64,000 nucleotides of DNA, taken from positions 558,001-622,000 of the forward strand of contig NZ_FXXA01000002.1 in assembly GCF_900184265.1 (NCBI RefSeq), given 5' to 3'. The position numbers were made by a program, and so were the translations under genes. The stretch's first letter is position 1. Every line of letters starts with the position of its first letter. This DNA is from Eggerthella timonensis. GTDB taxonomy: Bacteria > Actinomycetota > Coriobacteriia > Coriobacteriales > Eggerthellaceae. The notes beneath the pieces are model-generated. The model saw nothing but the letters and a program-made list of their open reading frames with translations, had not been told where the DNA came from and made no database searches. Positions 45,908 to 55,328 of the stretch are shown piece after piece.

Positions 45908-46903
45908 ATGGGTAAAACGTACACGGGTGTCGACATCGGGGACAGCAGCGTCAAGCTGGCGGTCTGCGATGGCGAGACGGTTACCAAGGTAGCGATCGAG
46001 ACGCTTCCTGACGGCCTCGTTGCCGACGGGCGCGTGGTCAGCCACGACGCGATGGCCGACTTCATCAAGGGCGTTGTGAAGAGCACGGGCGGCATGCCGA
46101 AGGACGTCGCGTTCGTCGTGCCGGCAGCCGACAGCCTGTTCCGCCGTCTGTCGCTGCCCGCCATGACCGAGAAGGAGCTCGCGCTGAACCTGCCTTACGA
46201 GTTCCGCGACTACATCTCGCAGGGCAAAGATCGCTACATCTACGACTATGCGATGCTCGGCATGCAGAACGGTTCCGATGGCAAGCCCGAGGGCATGGAG
46301 CTGCTCGCGGTGGCGGCTTCGAAGCAGGCTATCGCCGACTACACCGAGATGTTCCGCCGCGCGGGGCTGAAGCTGAAGGTGGCTCTTCCCGAGCAGGCGG
46401 CCTATCAGAACCTCATCGGCGGCAACTCCCGCGCGCTGGCCAACTGCTGCGTCATCGACTTCTCTCATCACGTGACCAAGCTGCACTTCTTCCTCGACGG
46501 CGCCTACGACGTGGCGCGCGTCATCGAGATCGGCGGCATCGATATCGATCGAGCGATCGCGCATGAGTTCGGCGTGGACGAGCATGTGGCCGACCAGTAC
46601 AAACGCGCCGATTACGAACACTCTCAAACTTCCGAGGGCGCGCGTGGCGTGTACCAATCCATCGCGGTCGAAATCGGCCGCGCGCTGAACTTCTACGGCT
46701 TCAACAACCCGAACACCACCATCGAAGTGGCGTATTGCTGCGGCGGCGGATCGTTGCTTGATCCGCTGGTCGAAGCGGTGGCCGCACATGCCGACCTGCG
46801 CGTTGCCTCCATCGTCGACGTGCTTCCTTCTTCGCGCGTGCCCGTCGAAGAGGCGCTTCGCTGCCCGGCCGCCATCGGCGCGACCATGAATGCGGGGCGG
46901 TAG
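45908..46903 (+). CDS. pilM: Type IV pilus assembly protein PilM (actin-like)
   Basis: About 331 residues. The actin-like ATPase core starts GKTYTGVDIGDSSVKLAVCD, then AFVVPAADSLFRRLSLPAMTEKELALNLPYEF (the PilM helix pairing) and a second lobe CCVIDFSHHVTKLHFF...RVIEIGGIDIDRAI...YCCGGGSLLDPLVEAV. PilM binds the cytoplasmic N-terminus of PilN and forms the inner ring of the pilus machine. AAAGGAAACGC Shine-Dalgarno. Confidence 0.88.
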   Translation: MGKTYTGVDIGDSSVKLAVCDGETVTKVAIETLPDGLVADGRVVSHDAMADFIKGVVKSTGGMPKDVAFVVPAADSLFRRLSLPAMTEKELALNLPYEFRDYISQGKDRYIYDYAMLGMQNGSDGKPEGMELLAVAASKQAIADYTEMFRRAGLKLKVALPEQAAYQNLIGGNSRALANCCVIDFSHHVTKLHFFLDGAYDVARVIEIGGIDIDRAIAHEFGVDEHVADQYKRADYEHSQTSEGARGVYQSIAVEIGRALNFYGFNNPNTTIEVAYCCGGGSLLDPLVEAVAAHADLRVASIVDVLPSSRVPVEEALRCPAAIGATMNAGR

Positions 46904-46905
46904 CC

Positions 46906-47535
46906 ATGGACTTGAAGCAGGAAGTCTCGCTCGGCTCGCTGAAGCGCGGCAAAGCCCCGGCGTATCCCACCAAAACGTCCATCAACCTGGTCGATACCGA
47001 GCAGGCGCGCGGCAACCTGGTCGTGCAGCTGGCGCTGTTCGCGATCGCTCTCGTGCTCATCGGCATATTCGCGAAGTTCGCCGTCGTCGATCCGCTGGCG
47101 AGCAGCATGGAAAGCGGCAACGAGGTGTCCGCCGCCCAAGCGCGCCTCGATGCGCTCATCGCCGAGAATGCCGACTACGAAGAGCTGAACGCGCAGTACG
47201 ACCGCTATGTGGTGCCGGGCCTCAGCGAGCAGGAGCAGAACCTGGTCGATCGCGACACGGTGCTCGATCTGCTGCAGCAGAAGGTCATGAACGTGGGCTA
47301 CCTCGACTCGCTGCGCGTGGTGTCGAACACGGTGACGGCCACATGCCTCGGCGTCGATCTGAGTCGGGTGTCGTCGCTGGTGGAAAGCCTGGAAAGCGAC
47401 GAGCGCGTGGCGCATGTCACGGTGTCGACGGCGCAAGGCGAGAACGACAGCGGCACGTCGGCCACGATCCAGATCGTGTTCAAGGGCCCGCTGGAAACCG
47501 AAGCGGAAGCCTCGGCTGAGGGAGAGGGGGCCTGA
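46906..47535 (+). CDS. pilN: PilN-like pilus assembly protein
   Basis: About 209 residues. A cytoplasmic tail with KTSINLVDTEQ (compare the INLLP motif that docks PilM), one membrane span LVVQLALFAIALVLIGIFAKF (~42-62), a coiled stretch and a ferredoxin-like outer domain (LDSLRVVSNTVTATCLGVDLSRVSSLVESL). It begins 2 bases after pilM. Placement and topology fit PilN. Confidence 0.78.
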   Translation: MDLKQEVSLGSLKRGKAPAYPTKTSINLVDTEQARGNLVVQLALFAIALVLIGIFAKFAVVDPLASSMESGNEVSAAQARLDALIAENADYEELNAQYDRYVVPGLSEQEQNLVDRDTVLDLLQQKVMNVGYLDSLRVVSNTVTATCLGVDLSRVSSLVESLESDERVAHVTVSTAQGENDSGTSATIQIVFKGPLETEAEASAEGEGA

Positions 47536-47536
47536 A

Positions 47537-48139
47537 ATGGCGCGGCGTAGTATTTTGAACCGCTCTTTCTCCACGCGCGAGACAGTGCTCATTCTGATTC
47601 TGGCAGTGCTGCTGATCGTGGCGTGCTACTACTTCCTCGTGGTGAAGAACGTCGCCGACACGATGGCGGCGAACAACCAGCAGCTTGCGGGCATCGAGAC
47701 GAACATCGACGTCCAGGAGTCGTTGGCTGCCGACCGCGCGCGCATGAAGGCCGAGCTCGACGAGTTGGGCGACGACGAGACGCTGCCCGAGGTTGCCGTT
47801 TACGACAACATCCGCAACGAGCTGAACGAGCTGAACACCCTGCTCGCCGGCGCCGCCACGTACAACCTATCGTTCGGCCAGCCCACGGTGGAGGGCGAGC
47901 TGGTACGTCGAACCGTTGCGGTTTCGTTCACCGTGCCCAGTTATGCAGCCGCGCTCGATGTGGTGCGCCAGCTGGAGAACGGTACGTATCGCTGTCAGAT
48001 CACCGACTTCACGATGACGGGCGAGTTGCTGGCCGATGGGAGCGTCAGCAGCGTGAACGCAACGCTCAATGTGACGTACCTGGAAACGACGAACGGTGCC
48101 ACGAACACGAGCGGTCTCGTCGAGAAGACCAAGAACTAG
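47537..48139 (+). CDS. pilO: PilO-like pilus assembly protein
   Basis: About 200 residues. One membrane span (TRETVLILILAVLLIVACYYFLV), a coiled coil (AANNQQLAGIETNIDVQESLAADRARM) and an outer ferredoxin-like domain (TYNLSFGQPTVEGELVRRTVAV; YAAALDVVRQLENG). It starts 1 base after pilN, with GGGGGCC-type Shine-Dalgarno. Last gene of the operon, as expected for monoderms: no PilP or PilQ. A GCTCGGAGC/GCTCCGAGC inverted repeat lies at 48164-48209, between the converging genes. Confidence 0.78.
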   Translation: MARRSILNRSFSTRETVLILILAVLLIVACYYFLVVKNVADTMAANNQQLAGIETNIDVQESLAADRARMKAELDELGDDETLPEVAVYDNIRNELNELNTLLAGAATYNLSFGQPTVEGELVRRTVAVSFTVPSYAAALDVVRQLENGTYRCQITDFTMTGELLADGSVSSVNATLNVTYLETTNGATNTSGLVEKTKN

Positions 48140-48186
48140 CCTGGTCGGGGCGCTGGGGTCGCTGCTCGGAGCCGTCGCGCGGAGGG

Positions 48187-50757
48187 CTATTCGGGGCGTT
48201 GCTCCGAGCGGTAGTATTCGATGACGTAGCGATCTTTGCCGTCCGCTTTGGCGCGATAGAGGGCCTTGTCCGCTTGGCGGTAGGCACTCTGATACGAGTA
48301 GGCTTTACCGTGCAGCTCCACGCCTCCGATGCTGAGCGTCACGGCGTGCTGCGTGCCGTGCTGGTCCGGGTAGGTCACGCCGTCCTCGACGATTGCGGCG
48401 CAGGCTTGGACGAGACGGTCGTACTCGATGTGCCCGTCGATGCAAATGGCGAACTCGTCGCCGCCCAAGCGTCCGATCAGGTCCTGCGGCCGGAACGCCT
48501 TCGACAGCGCCGCGGCCGTCTGCTGCAGGGCGCGGTCGCCTGCGAGGTGGCCGTAGGTGTCGTTCACGCTCTTGAAGTCGTCGGTGTCCACCACCAGCAG
48601 CGCTCCGGCGTTTCCGGTGACCAGTAGCGCCCCCGCTTTCTCTTGAAACGTCTTCCAGTTCAGCAGGCCGGTCAGCCCGTCGTGATGCGCGCGCTCGGAC
48701 AGATCCATCTTCTCGCGCATCTCCTCGTCGATGTTCGTGATCTTGCCGATGACCGAGATGGGCTTGCCGTCCTCGTCCTCGACGAAGTGAGACGTGATGC
48801 GCAGCCACTCGCGCGCGCTGTCGGGATGCGCGCCGGTGTTGCACAGCACTTCCGTCACGGAATGCGCCGGCGCGGTGAAGGCGTCGAGCAGCTCGGGGCT
48901 ACCGCTCTCCTTGATGCGCGCGCGGGCGTTGACGAACGCGAGGTAGGAAGACTGGTCGTCCTTGCCCACATCGCCCTCGTCGGCGAAATCGGCAAGTATC
49001 GACTTCGACTTCGATATCCGCAGCGTGTCCGTTTTGATGGAGTACTCGAAGAACTGTTCGTTGGCCAGGCGATACAGCTCCTGGAAGCGCAGGTTCTCCT
49101 CGCGCACGGCGCGTGCGGCCGTCATGCGAGAGCGAAGGTACAGCATGAGCAGCACGATGATGATGAGCAGCAGCGATATGCACCCGATGGCGAACTCGAG
49201 CAGATGGTCGCTGATGAACAGGTTGATCTGCTCGCTCTGGTCGATCAGCGAGTTGTCGTAGATGATGGAGTCGAGCTCGGTGGTGCTCAGATCGCGCAGC
49301 GACTTGTTGAAGATGACCAGCAGGTCGGGGTCGATCGGCTGCACGATGCCGAAGCAGATGTCCATCGTCTTCGTCGACGTGGGCAGATACAGCAGGTTGC
49401 TCAGATTGTCGATGTTGAGATAGTACGGCGTGGTGTACGACGTGCCGTACATGTAGTCGGCCTTGCCGGAATTGACGGCCTCGAAGCATTCCTCCAGGGT
49501 GTCGTACAGGCGCACGTCTGATCCTTCGGGAGCCACTTCTCCCAGCTCCCACGGCAGCGCAATCGTCTTGCCTTGAAGCTCGTCGGGGTCGACGAACTTG
49601 TTGTACACCAGCAGCGTCGAGGTTGACATGTAGGGCGCCGTCAAGGCGAGGCTGTGGTCGGTGGAGGTGCTGTCGTTGTCGTTCACGCCGGCGACGATGT
49701 CGACGCCGGCATCGCGAATGGCTGCGTCTAGATCGTCCGATCGGGGGATCTTCACCACTTCGAACGTGAGCCCCGTATGCTCGGAAAGGTATTCCAACAC
49801 GCCCTGCGTGACGCCTTTGAACTCGCCGGTCTGCTTGTCGAACGACTGAAGCGGGGCCTTTTCGGCAACGATGCCCACGCGAAGCGTTTCGTAGTTCTGC
49901 GCGTACTGCAATTTCTGGTCGGTCAGCGCGAAGTTGGTCTCCGACTTCATGAAGTACTTGTCGTACAGCGTTTCCTGCAGCTGGGGGTTTCCCTGGTTGA
50001 TGCGCACGATGGTGGCGTCGATCTCGTCGATAACGGTGCGATCGCCTTTCGGGCTGGCGAAGTAGTAGGGGCGTTCTTCGAATGTTGCGACGATATGGAA
50101 GCCTTCTTGCGCGTTGATGTCGATGTCCAGAAGCACGTCGGCTTCGCCCGAAAGCGTCTTGCCGCGCAGCTCTTCCATGGTGTCGCATTCGATCGTGGTC
50201 AGGTTGATGCCGTTCTGCTTGCAGTAGTATTCGAGCTCGGCGCGGCGCTGCTTGGCGGTGGAGAGGATGGCCACGCGCAACTCGTCCTGCGTGAACAGGT
50301 TGGTTTGGGAAACGGTGGCGCCGTTGTTGGGCGCGAACAGCGAGGTGTGCGCGGAGCCGTAGCTGTTCTTCGGATACTCGTACATCTCGGCGAGCGCGGG
50401 GCTGTACGTCATGCCGCCGATAACGTCAACTTCGCCGTTGTCGAGCATCTCCATGAGGTCGATAGCCTGGTCGTTGCTCGTTTCGCCTTCGGCTTCCACG
50501 AATTCGAACGTCCAGCCGGTGAACTGGGCCACGCGCATGAGATAGTCGTACGTGTACCCTTCGTACGTCCCGTCGCTCTTTTTCGTCAGCACGCCAGTGC
50601 TGTCCATGTAGCCCACGGTGACCGTGCGCTTCGGCGCTTCGGCGCCGGAGTCTTGGGCGAGCGCGATGCCGGGGAAGAGCGCGCACGCTAGCAGAGCCGA
50701 GAGCAACGCTCTCGCGCATGCGTGCAAAAATGCTGGATGCAATGCTCTCGTGATCAC
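48187..50757 (-). CDS. Diguanylate cyclase with two periplasmic-type solute-binding domains
   Basis: About 856 residues from GTG 50757. Signal/anchor ARALLSALLACALFPGIALA, then two SBP_bac_3-type domains in series (KRTVTVGYMDSTGVLTKKSD...; LRVGIVAEKAPLQSFD...), one membrane span LLEFAIGCISLLLIIIVLLM, a PAS-like region (ENLRFQELYRLANEQFFEY...KPISVIGKITNID) and a C-terminal GGDEF domain with GRLGGDEFAICID. It probably makes c-di-GMP in response to an extracellular solute such as an amino acid (inference). It faces the end of the pilus operon. A start further upstream (ATG 50895) would place an unlikely 46-residue extension before the signal peptide. A minus-strand TATACT lies at 50797-50802. 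Confidence 0.85.
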   Translation of the reverse strand: MITRALHPAFLHACARALLSALLACALFPGIALAQDSGAEAPKRTVTVGYMDSTGVLTKKSDGTYEGYTYDYLMRVAQFTGWTFEFVEAEGETSNDQAIDLMEMLDNGEVDVIGGMTYSPALAEMYEYPKNSYGSAHTSLFAPNNGATVSQTNLFTQDELRVAILSTAKQRRAELEYYCKQNGINLTTIECDTMEELRGKTLSGEADVLLDIDINAQEGFHIVATFEERPYYFASPKGDRTVIDEIDATIVRINQGNPQLQETLYDKYFMKSETNFALTDQKLQYAQNYETLRVGIVAEKAPLQSFDKQTGEFKGVTQGVLEYLSEHTGLTFEVVKIPRSDDLDAAIRDAGVDIVAGVNDNDSTSTDHSLALTAPYMSTSTLLVYNKFVDPDELQGKTIALPWELGEVAPEGSDVRLYDTLEECFEAVNSGKADYMYGTSYTTPYYLNIDNLSNLLYLPTSTKTMDICFGIVQPIDPDLLVIFNKSLRDLSTTELDSIIYDNSLIDQSEQINLFISDHLLEFAIGCISLLLIIIVLLMLYLRSRMTAARAVREENLRFQELYRLANEQFFEYSIKTDTLRISKSKSILADFADEGDVGKDDQSSYLAFVNARARIKESGSPELLDAFTAPAHSVTEVLCNTGAHPDSAREWLRITSHFVEDEDGKPISVIGKITNIDEEMREKMDLSERAHHDGLTGLLNWKTFQEKAGALLVTGNAGALLVVDTDDFKSVNDTYGHLAGDRALQQTAAALSKAFRPQDLIGRLGGDEFAICIDGHIEYDRLVQACAAIVEDGVTYPDQHGTQHAVTLSIGGVELHGKAYSYQSAYRQADKALYRAKADGKDRYVIEYYRSEQRPE

Positions 50758-50974
50758 GCGACCCCGTCTTGTTCCTCTCGTGTGGTACGAGCCTCTAGTA
50801 TAGCCTGTTCCGTGAGGAAATAAACGGGGGGAGGGTGTCAAAATTGCCGCTTTCAAACGAGCCGCGAGCTTCAACGAACCTTTACTGATGAACACGAGGG
50901 GTTCCAGATCGCGTGTTCAAGGTGGGGTATCCTCGAAGGGAGGGGAAACGCGACTGGTAGGGTATGGGGAGCGA

Positions 50975-51430
50975 GTGAGCAACGCGATCGGTATGGATGG
51001 AGCTTTGTGGTTCGGATCGTCGACGGCCATCATCGTGATGCTCGTCGTCCTCGCGACCTCTCTAGCCTTCTTCGCGTTCTGGATCAAGCAAGTGCAGTTC
51101 GGCGCGGTCCATGCGTTCGTGGTCGCCGTGATGCCGGCGTCGATGATCAACGTGGTGGTGGTGCTGGCTTTTCTGCTTGCGACGCCTGGCGGCATGTGCG
51201 CGAAGGACGAGACGACGTGGTTCCTGGTCACCCCGTTCGCCGTGTACAGCATCGTCTCCCTTGCGCTTTGCGCCTTCTTCCTCGTAGCCGGCGATGTGCG
51301 CAGCCGCATGGGAGAGCGCGTCGACGCCCTCACGATCTCCGGCACGCTCACCGCATACTATGCGTTCCTGCTCATTCTCTATCCCTTGGCATGCTGCGTC
51401 TACGCTCTCGTGCATGCGTTGGCGGCGTAA
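50975..51430 (+). CDS. Multi-pass membrane protein, unknown function
   Basis: About 151 residues. Four probable membrane spans: TAIIVMLVVLATSLAFFAFW, AFVVAVMPASMINVVVVLAF, FLVTPFAVYSIVSLALCAFF and TAYYAFLLILYPLACCVYAL. No family is recognised. The start is uncertain: GTG 50975 follows GGGGAG closely, ATG 50993 has no Shine-Dalgarno, and longer frames add a non-hydrophobic segment. It is divergent from the diguanylate cyclase. Confidence 0.55.
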   Translation: MSNAIGMDGALWFGSSTAIIVMLVVLATSLAFFAFWIKQVQFGAVHAFVVAVMPASMINVVVVLAFLLATPGGMCAKDETTWFLVTPFAVYSIVSLALCAFFLVAGDVRSRMGERVDALTISGTLTAYYAFLLILYPLACCVYALVHALAA

Positions 51431-51525
51431 GCAGCCTGCGGCGTCGTCAACCCGTCGGGCGTCGTGCGTGCCCTGCTTCCTGCGATCTTGTTTTTCGGGA
51501 TGCGTGAGCGAGCGACCAGGCCGGA

Positions 51526-51541
51526 TGTTTCGCGTGAGACA
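51526..51541. other. Degenerate parS-like site, 14/16
   Basis: TGTTTCGCGTGAGACA differs from consensus at positions 7 and 13. The flank CCGGA matches other parS copies in the window. Confidence 0.5.
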
Positions 51542-51551
51542 CCCGGCAACG

Positions 51552-51578
51552 AAAAAGCGCTCCCTTCAGGGAGCGCTT
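51552..51578 (-). terminator. Rho-independent terminator of tRNA-Phe
   Basis: On the minus strand AAGCGCTCCC-TGAA-GGGAGCGCTT is followed by T residues, 12 bases past the tRNA 3' end. Confidence 0.9.
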
Positions 51579-51589
51579 CTGCATGCAAA

Positions 51590-51665
<76 letters not shown>

Positions 51666-51696
51666 ACATCAAACGTCCGTGAGGACGTGGAACGAT

Positions 51697-51725
51697 ATTG
51701 TACCGGTCGCACGTCCTGGGGTCAA
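51697..51725 (-). promoter_or_regulatory. Promoter of tRNA-Phe
   Basis: Minus strand: -35 TTGACC (51725-51720), 17-bp spacer, -10 TACAAT (51702-51697). Confidence 0.75.
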
Positions 51726-51763
51726 GCGAAAAGCGCAGGTTTTCTCAGCGCGCCGCGCCGCCT

Positions 51764-54700
51764 CTATTCGCGGTACACGCACGCGCGGTTCTTGCCGCGC
51801 TCCTTCGCCAGATAGAGCGCGGCATCGGCGTGCTTGAACAGCTCGTAGAAGCTGGTGCCGTCTTCGGGGTAGCACGCAAGCCCCACGCTCGTGCGCAGGC
51901 GCACGGCCTCGTCGTCGAAGGTGCCTGCATGGGCGAGCGTGTCGATGATGCGTTGTCCGAACTCAAGCTGTTTCCGGGGATCCGGATCGCACGGTTGGAG
52001 CACCATGAACTCGTCGCCGCCGATACGTCCCACCACGCCCTGCTCCGATACGAGCGTTTTGAGTGCGGTCGCCATGGTGACGAGCATCTGATCGCCCATG
52101 AGGTGACCGGCGGTGTCGTTGACGGACTTGAAGTTGTCGATGTCGATGATGCCGAACGAGAAGTGTGCTTCGGACGGTGCGCCGCGCAGCGTTTCCTCGA
52201 CCACGCGCTCGACGGTGATCTTGTTGAGCACGTCGCAGAGCGGATCGGTCTGCGAATCGTGCAGCAGCTCGTCGCGCTCGCGTTTCTCGGCGTCGATGTT
52301 CTTGATACGCCCGAAGATGGTGACGGGGTTGCCCTCCGAGGTTTCCGCGCAATTGAACGATAGCGAACACCATATATAGTCCTGATCGCCACGCGGTGCG
52401 ATGCGCATCTCGATAGGCGGCGGCACGAGCCCGTGGGTCGCCTGCTCGATGCATGCGACGATGACGTCTCGATCGCTTTCGGGGGAGAGCGCCAGCTGCT
52501 CGGAGATGGTCGCGCAGGGCGGCGCTCCCAGCTCGTCTTGGTAATTGTCGGTGAATTCGACCTTGCCCGTATCGAGGTACAGGTTGAACAGCACGTCTCC
52601 CCATCGTTGGGACGCGGTCTGATAGCGATTGTCCAGCAGCAGCCCTTCGCTCAGCGCCCCCGGTCCCTCCACCTCCATGACCGCCGACACGAAATCGCTC
52701 ACGCCGTTCTCGTCGGGCTCGCACAGTTTGGTCTTCGTGTTGAGCCACAGCATGCGCCCATCGCTGGCGCGCAGGCGGTAGCACAGATCGAACACGCGGC
52801 CCGGCTGCGCTTTCTCTTGCACGGTTGCAACGGCCGGAGCGATATCGTCGGGATGGACGAGGTTGATGTAGCGGTTGTCGAACCGGTCGCGGATCTCGTC
52901 GGGCGTGTAGCCGATGGTGGACAGGAACGTGCCCGAAAGATGCTTGACGGTGAAATACTCGTCGTAGCTCAGGCACTTGATGGCAACGGGCGCGTTGTCC
53001 AGGATGTGGCGCAGCAGCGCTAGCTCCTTGGCGTTCTCGAGCGTCTCGCGTTTGAAGCGGTCGGTATCCATGATGACCACGACGAGATAGGGCGTGCCGG
53101 TCTTCGGCCTTACCACGTTCCCGGTTCCGGTGATCCACAGCGGTTGGCCGTCGGCGCGCAGGATCCTGAACTCGATGAGCACGGTGTCGCCCTGGCCCAG
53201 CTGGCGACGGATCTCTTCGTTGACGTAATCCATGTCGTCAGGATGAACGATGGCGAGCGCTCGGTTTCCCAGCTTCGTCTCGATCTCGGGAGCCGTGTAT
53301 CCCAACATGCGCCGGTATCCCTCGTTGCAGGTGATGAACGTGAAGTCCTCGTCCATGGCCACCTGGAACACGCCCGCGTGCGCACGATCGATGAGGGCGC
53401 TCGGGGACAGCGGCTGCACTGGTTTCGCATGGGCGTAGACGATGGAGCGCGCTGTCGATCCCCCGTCCTCGCTGGTCTGCGCCTCGCCTCGCAGGTAGCG
53501 TTGCTCGAACGTCTGCGCATCGAGCGGGCGGTCGTAGAAGAATCCTTGTATGTAGTCGGCACCCATGGATTGCACGATGGCGAGCACCTCTTCGGTCTCG
53601 ACGCCCTCGACGCATACGCTGAGGTTCATGCTGTGGCTGAGGTCGATAATGTGCGACACGATGCGCTGATCGTTCACGTCGTACGTGATGCGGTCGAGGA
53701 AGGTGCGGTCGATCTTCAGCTCGTCGGCTGCAATGACGCGAAACAGGTTGAGCGAGGCGTAGCCCGTGCCGAAGTCGTCGAATGCCACGCCGAATCCTTG
53801 GCTGCGCAGGAAATCGAACGTGTCGCCGAGCCCGGCCGCGTCGGTGATCATGCCGCTCTCTGTGAGCTCGAGCATGATGTTATGCGGATCGACCTGGTGG
53901 GTCTTAGCCGCCTTCAGGATGCAGAACTTGAATTCGGGGTCGTCGAGAACGTACTTCGACAAATTGATGTTCATGATGAAGGCGGGGTCGTGCTCGATCC
54001 AACGCGCCGCCTGCGCAAACGTCACGTCCATGAGCCACGTGGTGACGGCGGTTATCAGCCCGCTCTCTTCGAGGTAGGGAATGAACTCGAAGGGCCTCAC
54101 GCCTTCGGGGAACTGCTCGTCGTTCCACCGCATGAGCGCCTCGCAGCCGTGCACCTCGTCGCTGCGCGTGTCGACGAAAGGCTGATAGAGCACGGAGAAT
54201 CCCTTGTAATCGTCGGCGATGCACCCTTGCAGCGTCTCCATCAGCAGCAGCGTTTTGCGCGATGCGGCACAGAGGGCGTCCGTGCAGGTGGTGCACGTGG
54301 ACCGACCGCTTCGCTTCGCGTCGATGAGCGCGATGTGCAAGTTGCGGAACAGCTCTTCGGCACTGCGACCGTTGGCGGGGTAAAGGCATGCGCATCCGGT
54401 GATTCCGAACGCGATGGAGGCGTTGTCGATGGTGAAGCCTGCGGATGTGGCGGCCAACGTGCGGTCGAACAGTGTTTGGAGGTCGTCCGCGTCAACGACG
54501 GAAGGCACCACCGTTCCGAAGCAGTCGCCGTCAAAGCGGAACGTCTCGGCTCCGTCGGAGGCGAGTTCCGCCATCAGGTCGGCGATGCTCTCGAGCACGC
54601 GGTCGCCGAATTCGTACGAGAAGAGATTGTTGATGCGGTCGAAGTTGTCGACCCCGAAGGCCAACACGCCGAACGGCTCGCCGGTGGAGATGAGCTCGTG

Positions 54701-54799
54701 GAAGCGGGTGCGCATGGCACGATCGTCGTGCGCAACCTCTCGCGTTACTGCTGCTGTCGCGCCCAAGAAAGGAGCTCCTTTCGGCGAGGAAGCACGCAT
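51764..54799 (-). CDS. Multidomain c-di-GMP protein: degenerate GGDEF - EAL - PAS repeats - GGDEF
   Basis: About 1,011 residues, soluble. N-terminal GGDEF-like domain with the active site changed to FDGDCFG (~40-160), so probably not catalytic. The EAL phosphodiesterase (~200-440) keeps its catalytic residues: CEALMRW, MNINLSKYV, LELTESGM, FDDFGTGYASL, ELKIDRTFL, EGVETEEVL. Two or three PAS domains follow (~470-860; YRRMLGYTAPEIETKLG, TIGYTPDEIRDRF). The C-terminal GGDEF is intact (GRIGGDEFMVLQP). Such proteins can both make and break c-di-GMP. ATG 54799 follows AGGAC. Confidence 0.88.
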   Translation of the reverse strand: MRASSPKGAPFLGATAAVTREVAHDDRAMRTRFHELISTGEPFGVLAFGVDNFDRINNLFSYEFGDRVLESIADLMAELASDGAETFRFDGDCFGTVVPSVVDADDLQTLFDRTLAATSAGFTIDNASIAFGITGCACLYPANGRSAEELFRNLHIALIDAKRSGRSTCTTCTDALCAASRKTLLLMETLQGCIADDYKGFSVLYQPFVDTRSDEVHGCEALMRWNDEQFPEGVRPFEFIPYLEESGLITAVTTWLMDVTFAQAARWIEHDPAFIMNINLSKYVLDDPEFKFCILKAAKTHQVDPHNIMLELTESGMITDAAGLGDTFDFLRSQGFGVAFDDFGTGYASLNLFRVIAADELKIDRTFLDRITYDVNDQRIVSHIIDLSHSMNLSVCVEGVETEEVLAIVQSMGADYIQGFFYDRPLDAQTFEQRYLRGEAQTSEDGGSTARSIVYAHAKPVQPLSPSALIDRAHAGVFQVAMDEDFTFITCNEGYRRMLGYTAPEIETKLGNRALAIVHPDDMDYVNEEIRRQLGQGDTVLIEFRILRADGQPLWITGTGNVVRPKTGTPYLVVVIMDTDRFKRETLENAKELALLRHILDNAPVAIKCLSYDEYFTVKHLSGTFLSTIGYTPDEIRDRFDNRYINLVHPDDIAPAVATVQEKAQPGRVFDLCYRLRASDGRMLWLNTKTKLCEPDENGVSDFVSAVMEVEGPGALSEGLLLDNRYQTASQRWGDVLFNLYLDTGKVEFTDNYQDELGAPPCATISEQLALSPESDRDVIVACIEQATHGLVPPPIEMRIAPRGDQDYIWCSLSFNCAETSEGNPVTIFGRIKNIDAEKRERDELLHDSQTDPLCDVLNKITVERVVEETLRGAPSEAHFSFGIIDIDNFKSVNDTAGHLMGDQMLVTMATALKTLVSEQGVVGRIGGDEFMVLQPCDPDPRKQLEFGQRIIDTLAHAGTFDDEAVRLRTSVGLACYPEDGTSFYELFKHADAALYLAKERGKNRACVYRE

Positions 54800-54847
54800 T
54801 CGCTTGTTGTCCTGTCGCCCGCGTTAAAACCGAAGTGATACCGTGGG

Positions 54848-54876
54848 ATTATAGCCGCGGGGTTGGGCGGGGTAAA
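54848..54876 (-). promoter_or_regulatory. Promoter of the GGDEF-EAL gene
   Basis: Minus strand: -35 TTTACC (54876-54871), 17-bp spacer, -10 TATAAT (54853-54848), 49 bases before the start codon. Confidence 0.65.
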
Positions 54877-54984
54877 GTGGGGGTGCTAACTTTGGGTGCA
54901 CGCAAACGGGCCTGATGGCAGGCTGGGAACTATGGTAACGGCCAGGGGCATGCGGGGCTGGCCAGCATGTGGGATTGACGCGAG

Positions 54985-55155
54985 TTAGGCGGTTTGGGCG
55001 GCGTCAACATCGTCGTCTTCGACGCGGCCGCGGATCTTCTTGACGCCGCGCCCCAGCATGCCGCCGAGCTTCGGAAGGTTCTTCGGCCCGAAGATGATGA
55101 GCACCACCACCATGATAAGTATGAGCTCAGGCATGCCCATTCCGAATATCCTCAT
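54985..55155 (-). CDS. tatA: Sec-independent translocase protein TatA
   Basis: About 56 residues: [20 protein letters not shown] is the single membrane helix, then [20 protein letters not shown], the amphipathic helix with the conserved FGPxxLPxxG, and a short acidic tail. TatA forms the pore for folded exported proteins with TatC, which is not in the window. ATG 55155 follows AAGGAG; the longer 135-residue frame is not supported. Confidence 0.9.
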   Translation of the reverse strand: MRIFGMGMPELILIMVVVLIIFGPKNLPKLGGMLGRGVKKIRGRVEDDDVDAAQTA

Positions 55156-55195
55156 AGCGCGCTCCTTCCGATCCGTCTCGTTAGCGACGACGAGC

Positions 55196-55204
55196 ATTAT
55201 AGCA
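55196..55204 (-). promoter_or_regulatory. Extended -10 promoter of tatA
   Basis: TGC-TATAAT on the minus strand, about 40 bases before the tatA start, in an AT-rich divergent gap. A plus-strand TATAAT at 55285-55290 may serve the TetR gene. Confidence 0.55.
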
Positions 55205-55328
55205 ACCTTAAAAATGAAGTGACTATAATTTTGTAGTAAAACTGACAATTTCGACGCAAAGCTCCGGAAAGAGGACTGCGCCCGTATAATGCAGAGTGCA
55301 CGGCACAGCGATGCGCGGAGGGCTGACG

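Noticed and set aside
48164-48209. 9-bp inverted repeat between pilO and the cyclase as a shared terminator
   Set aside because: GCTCGGAGC/GCTCCGAGC pairs but has a long loop and no T run, and extends into the cyclase gene.
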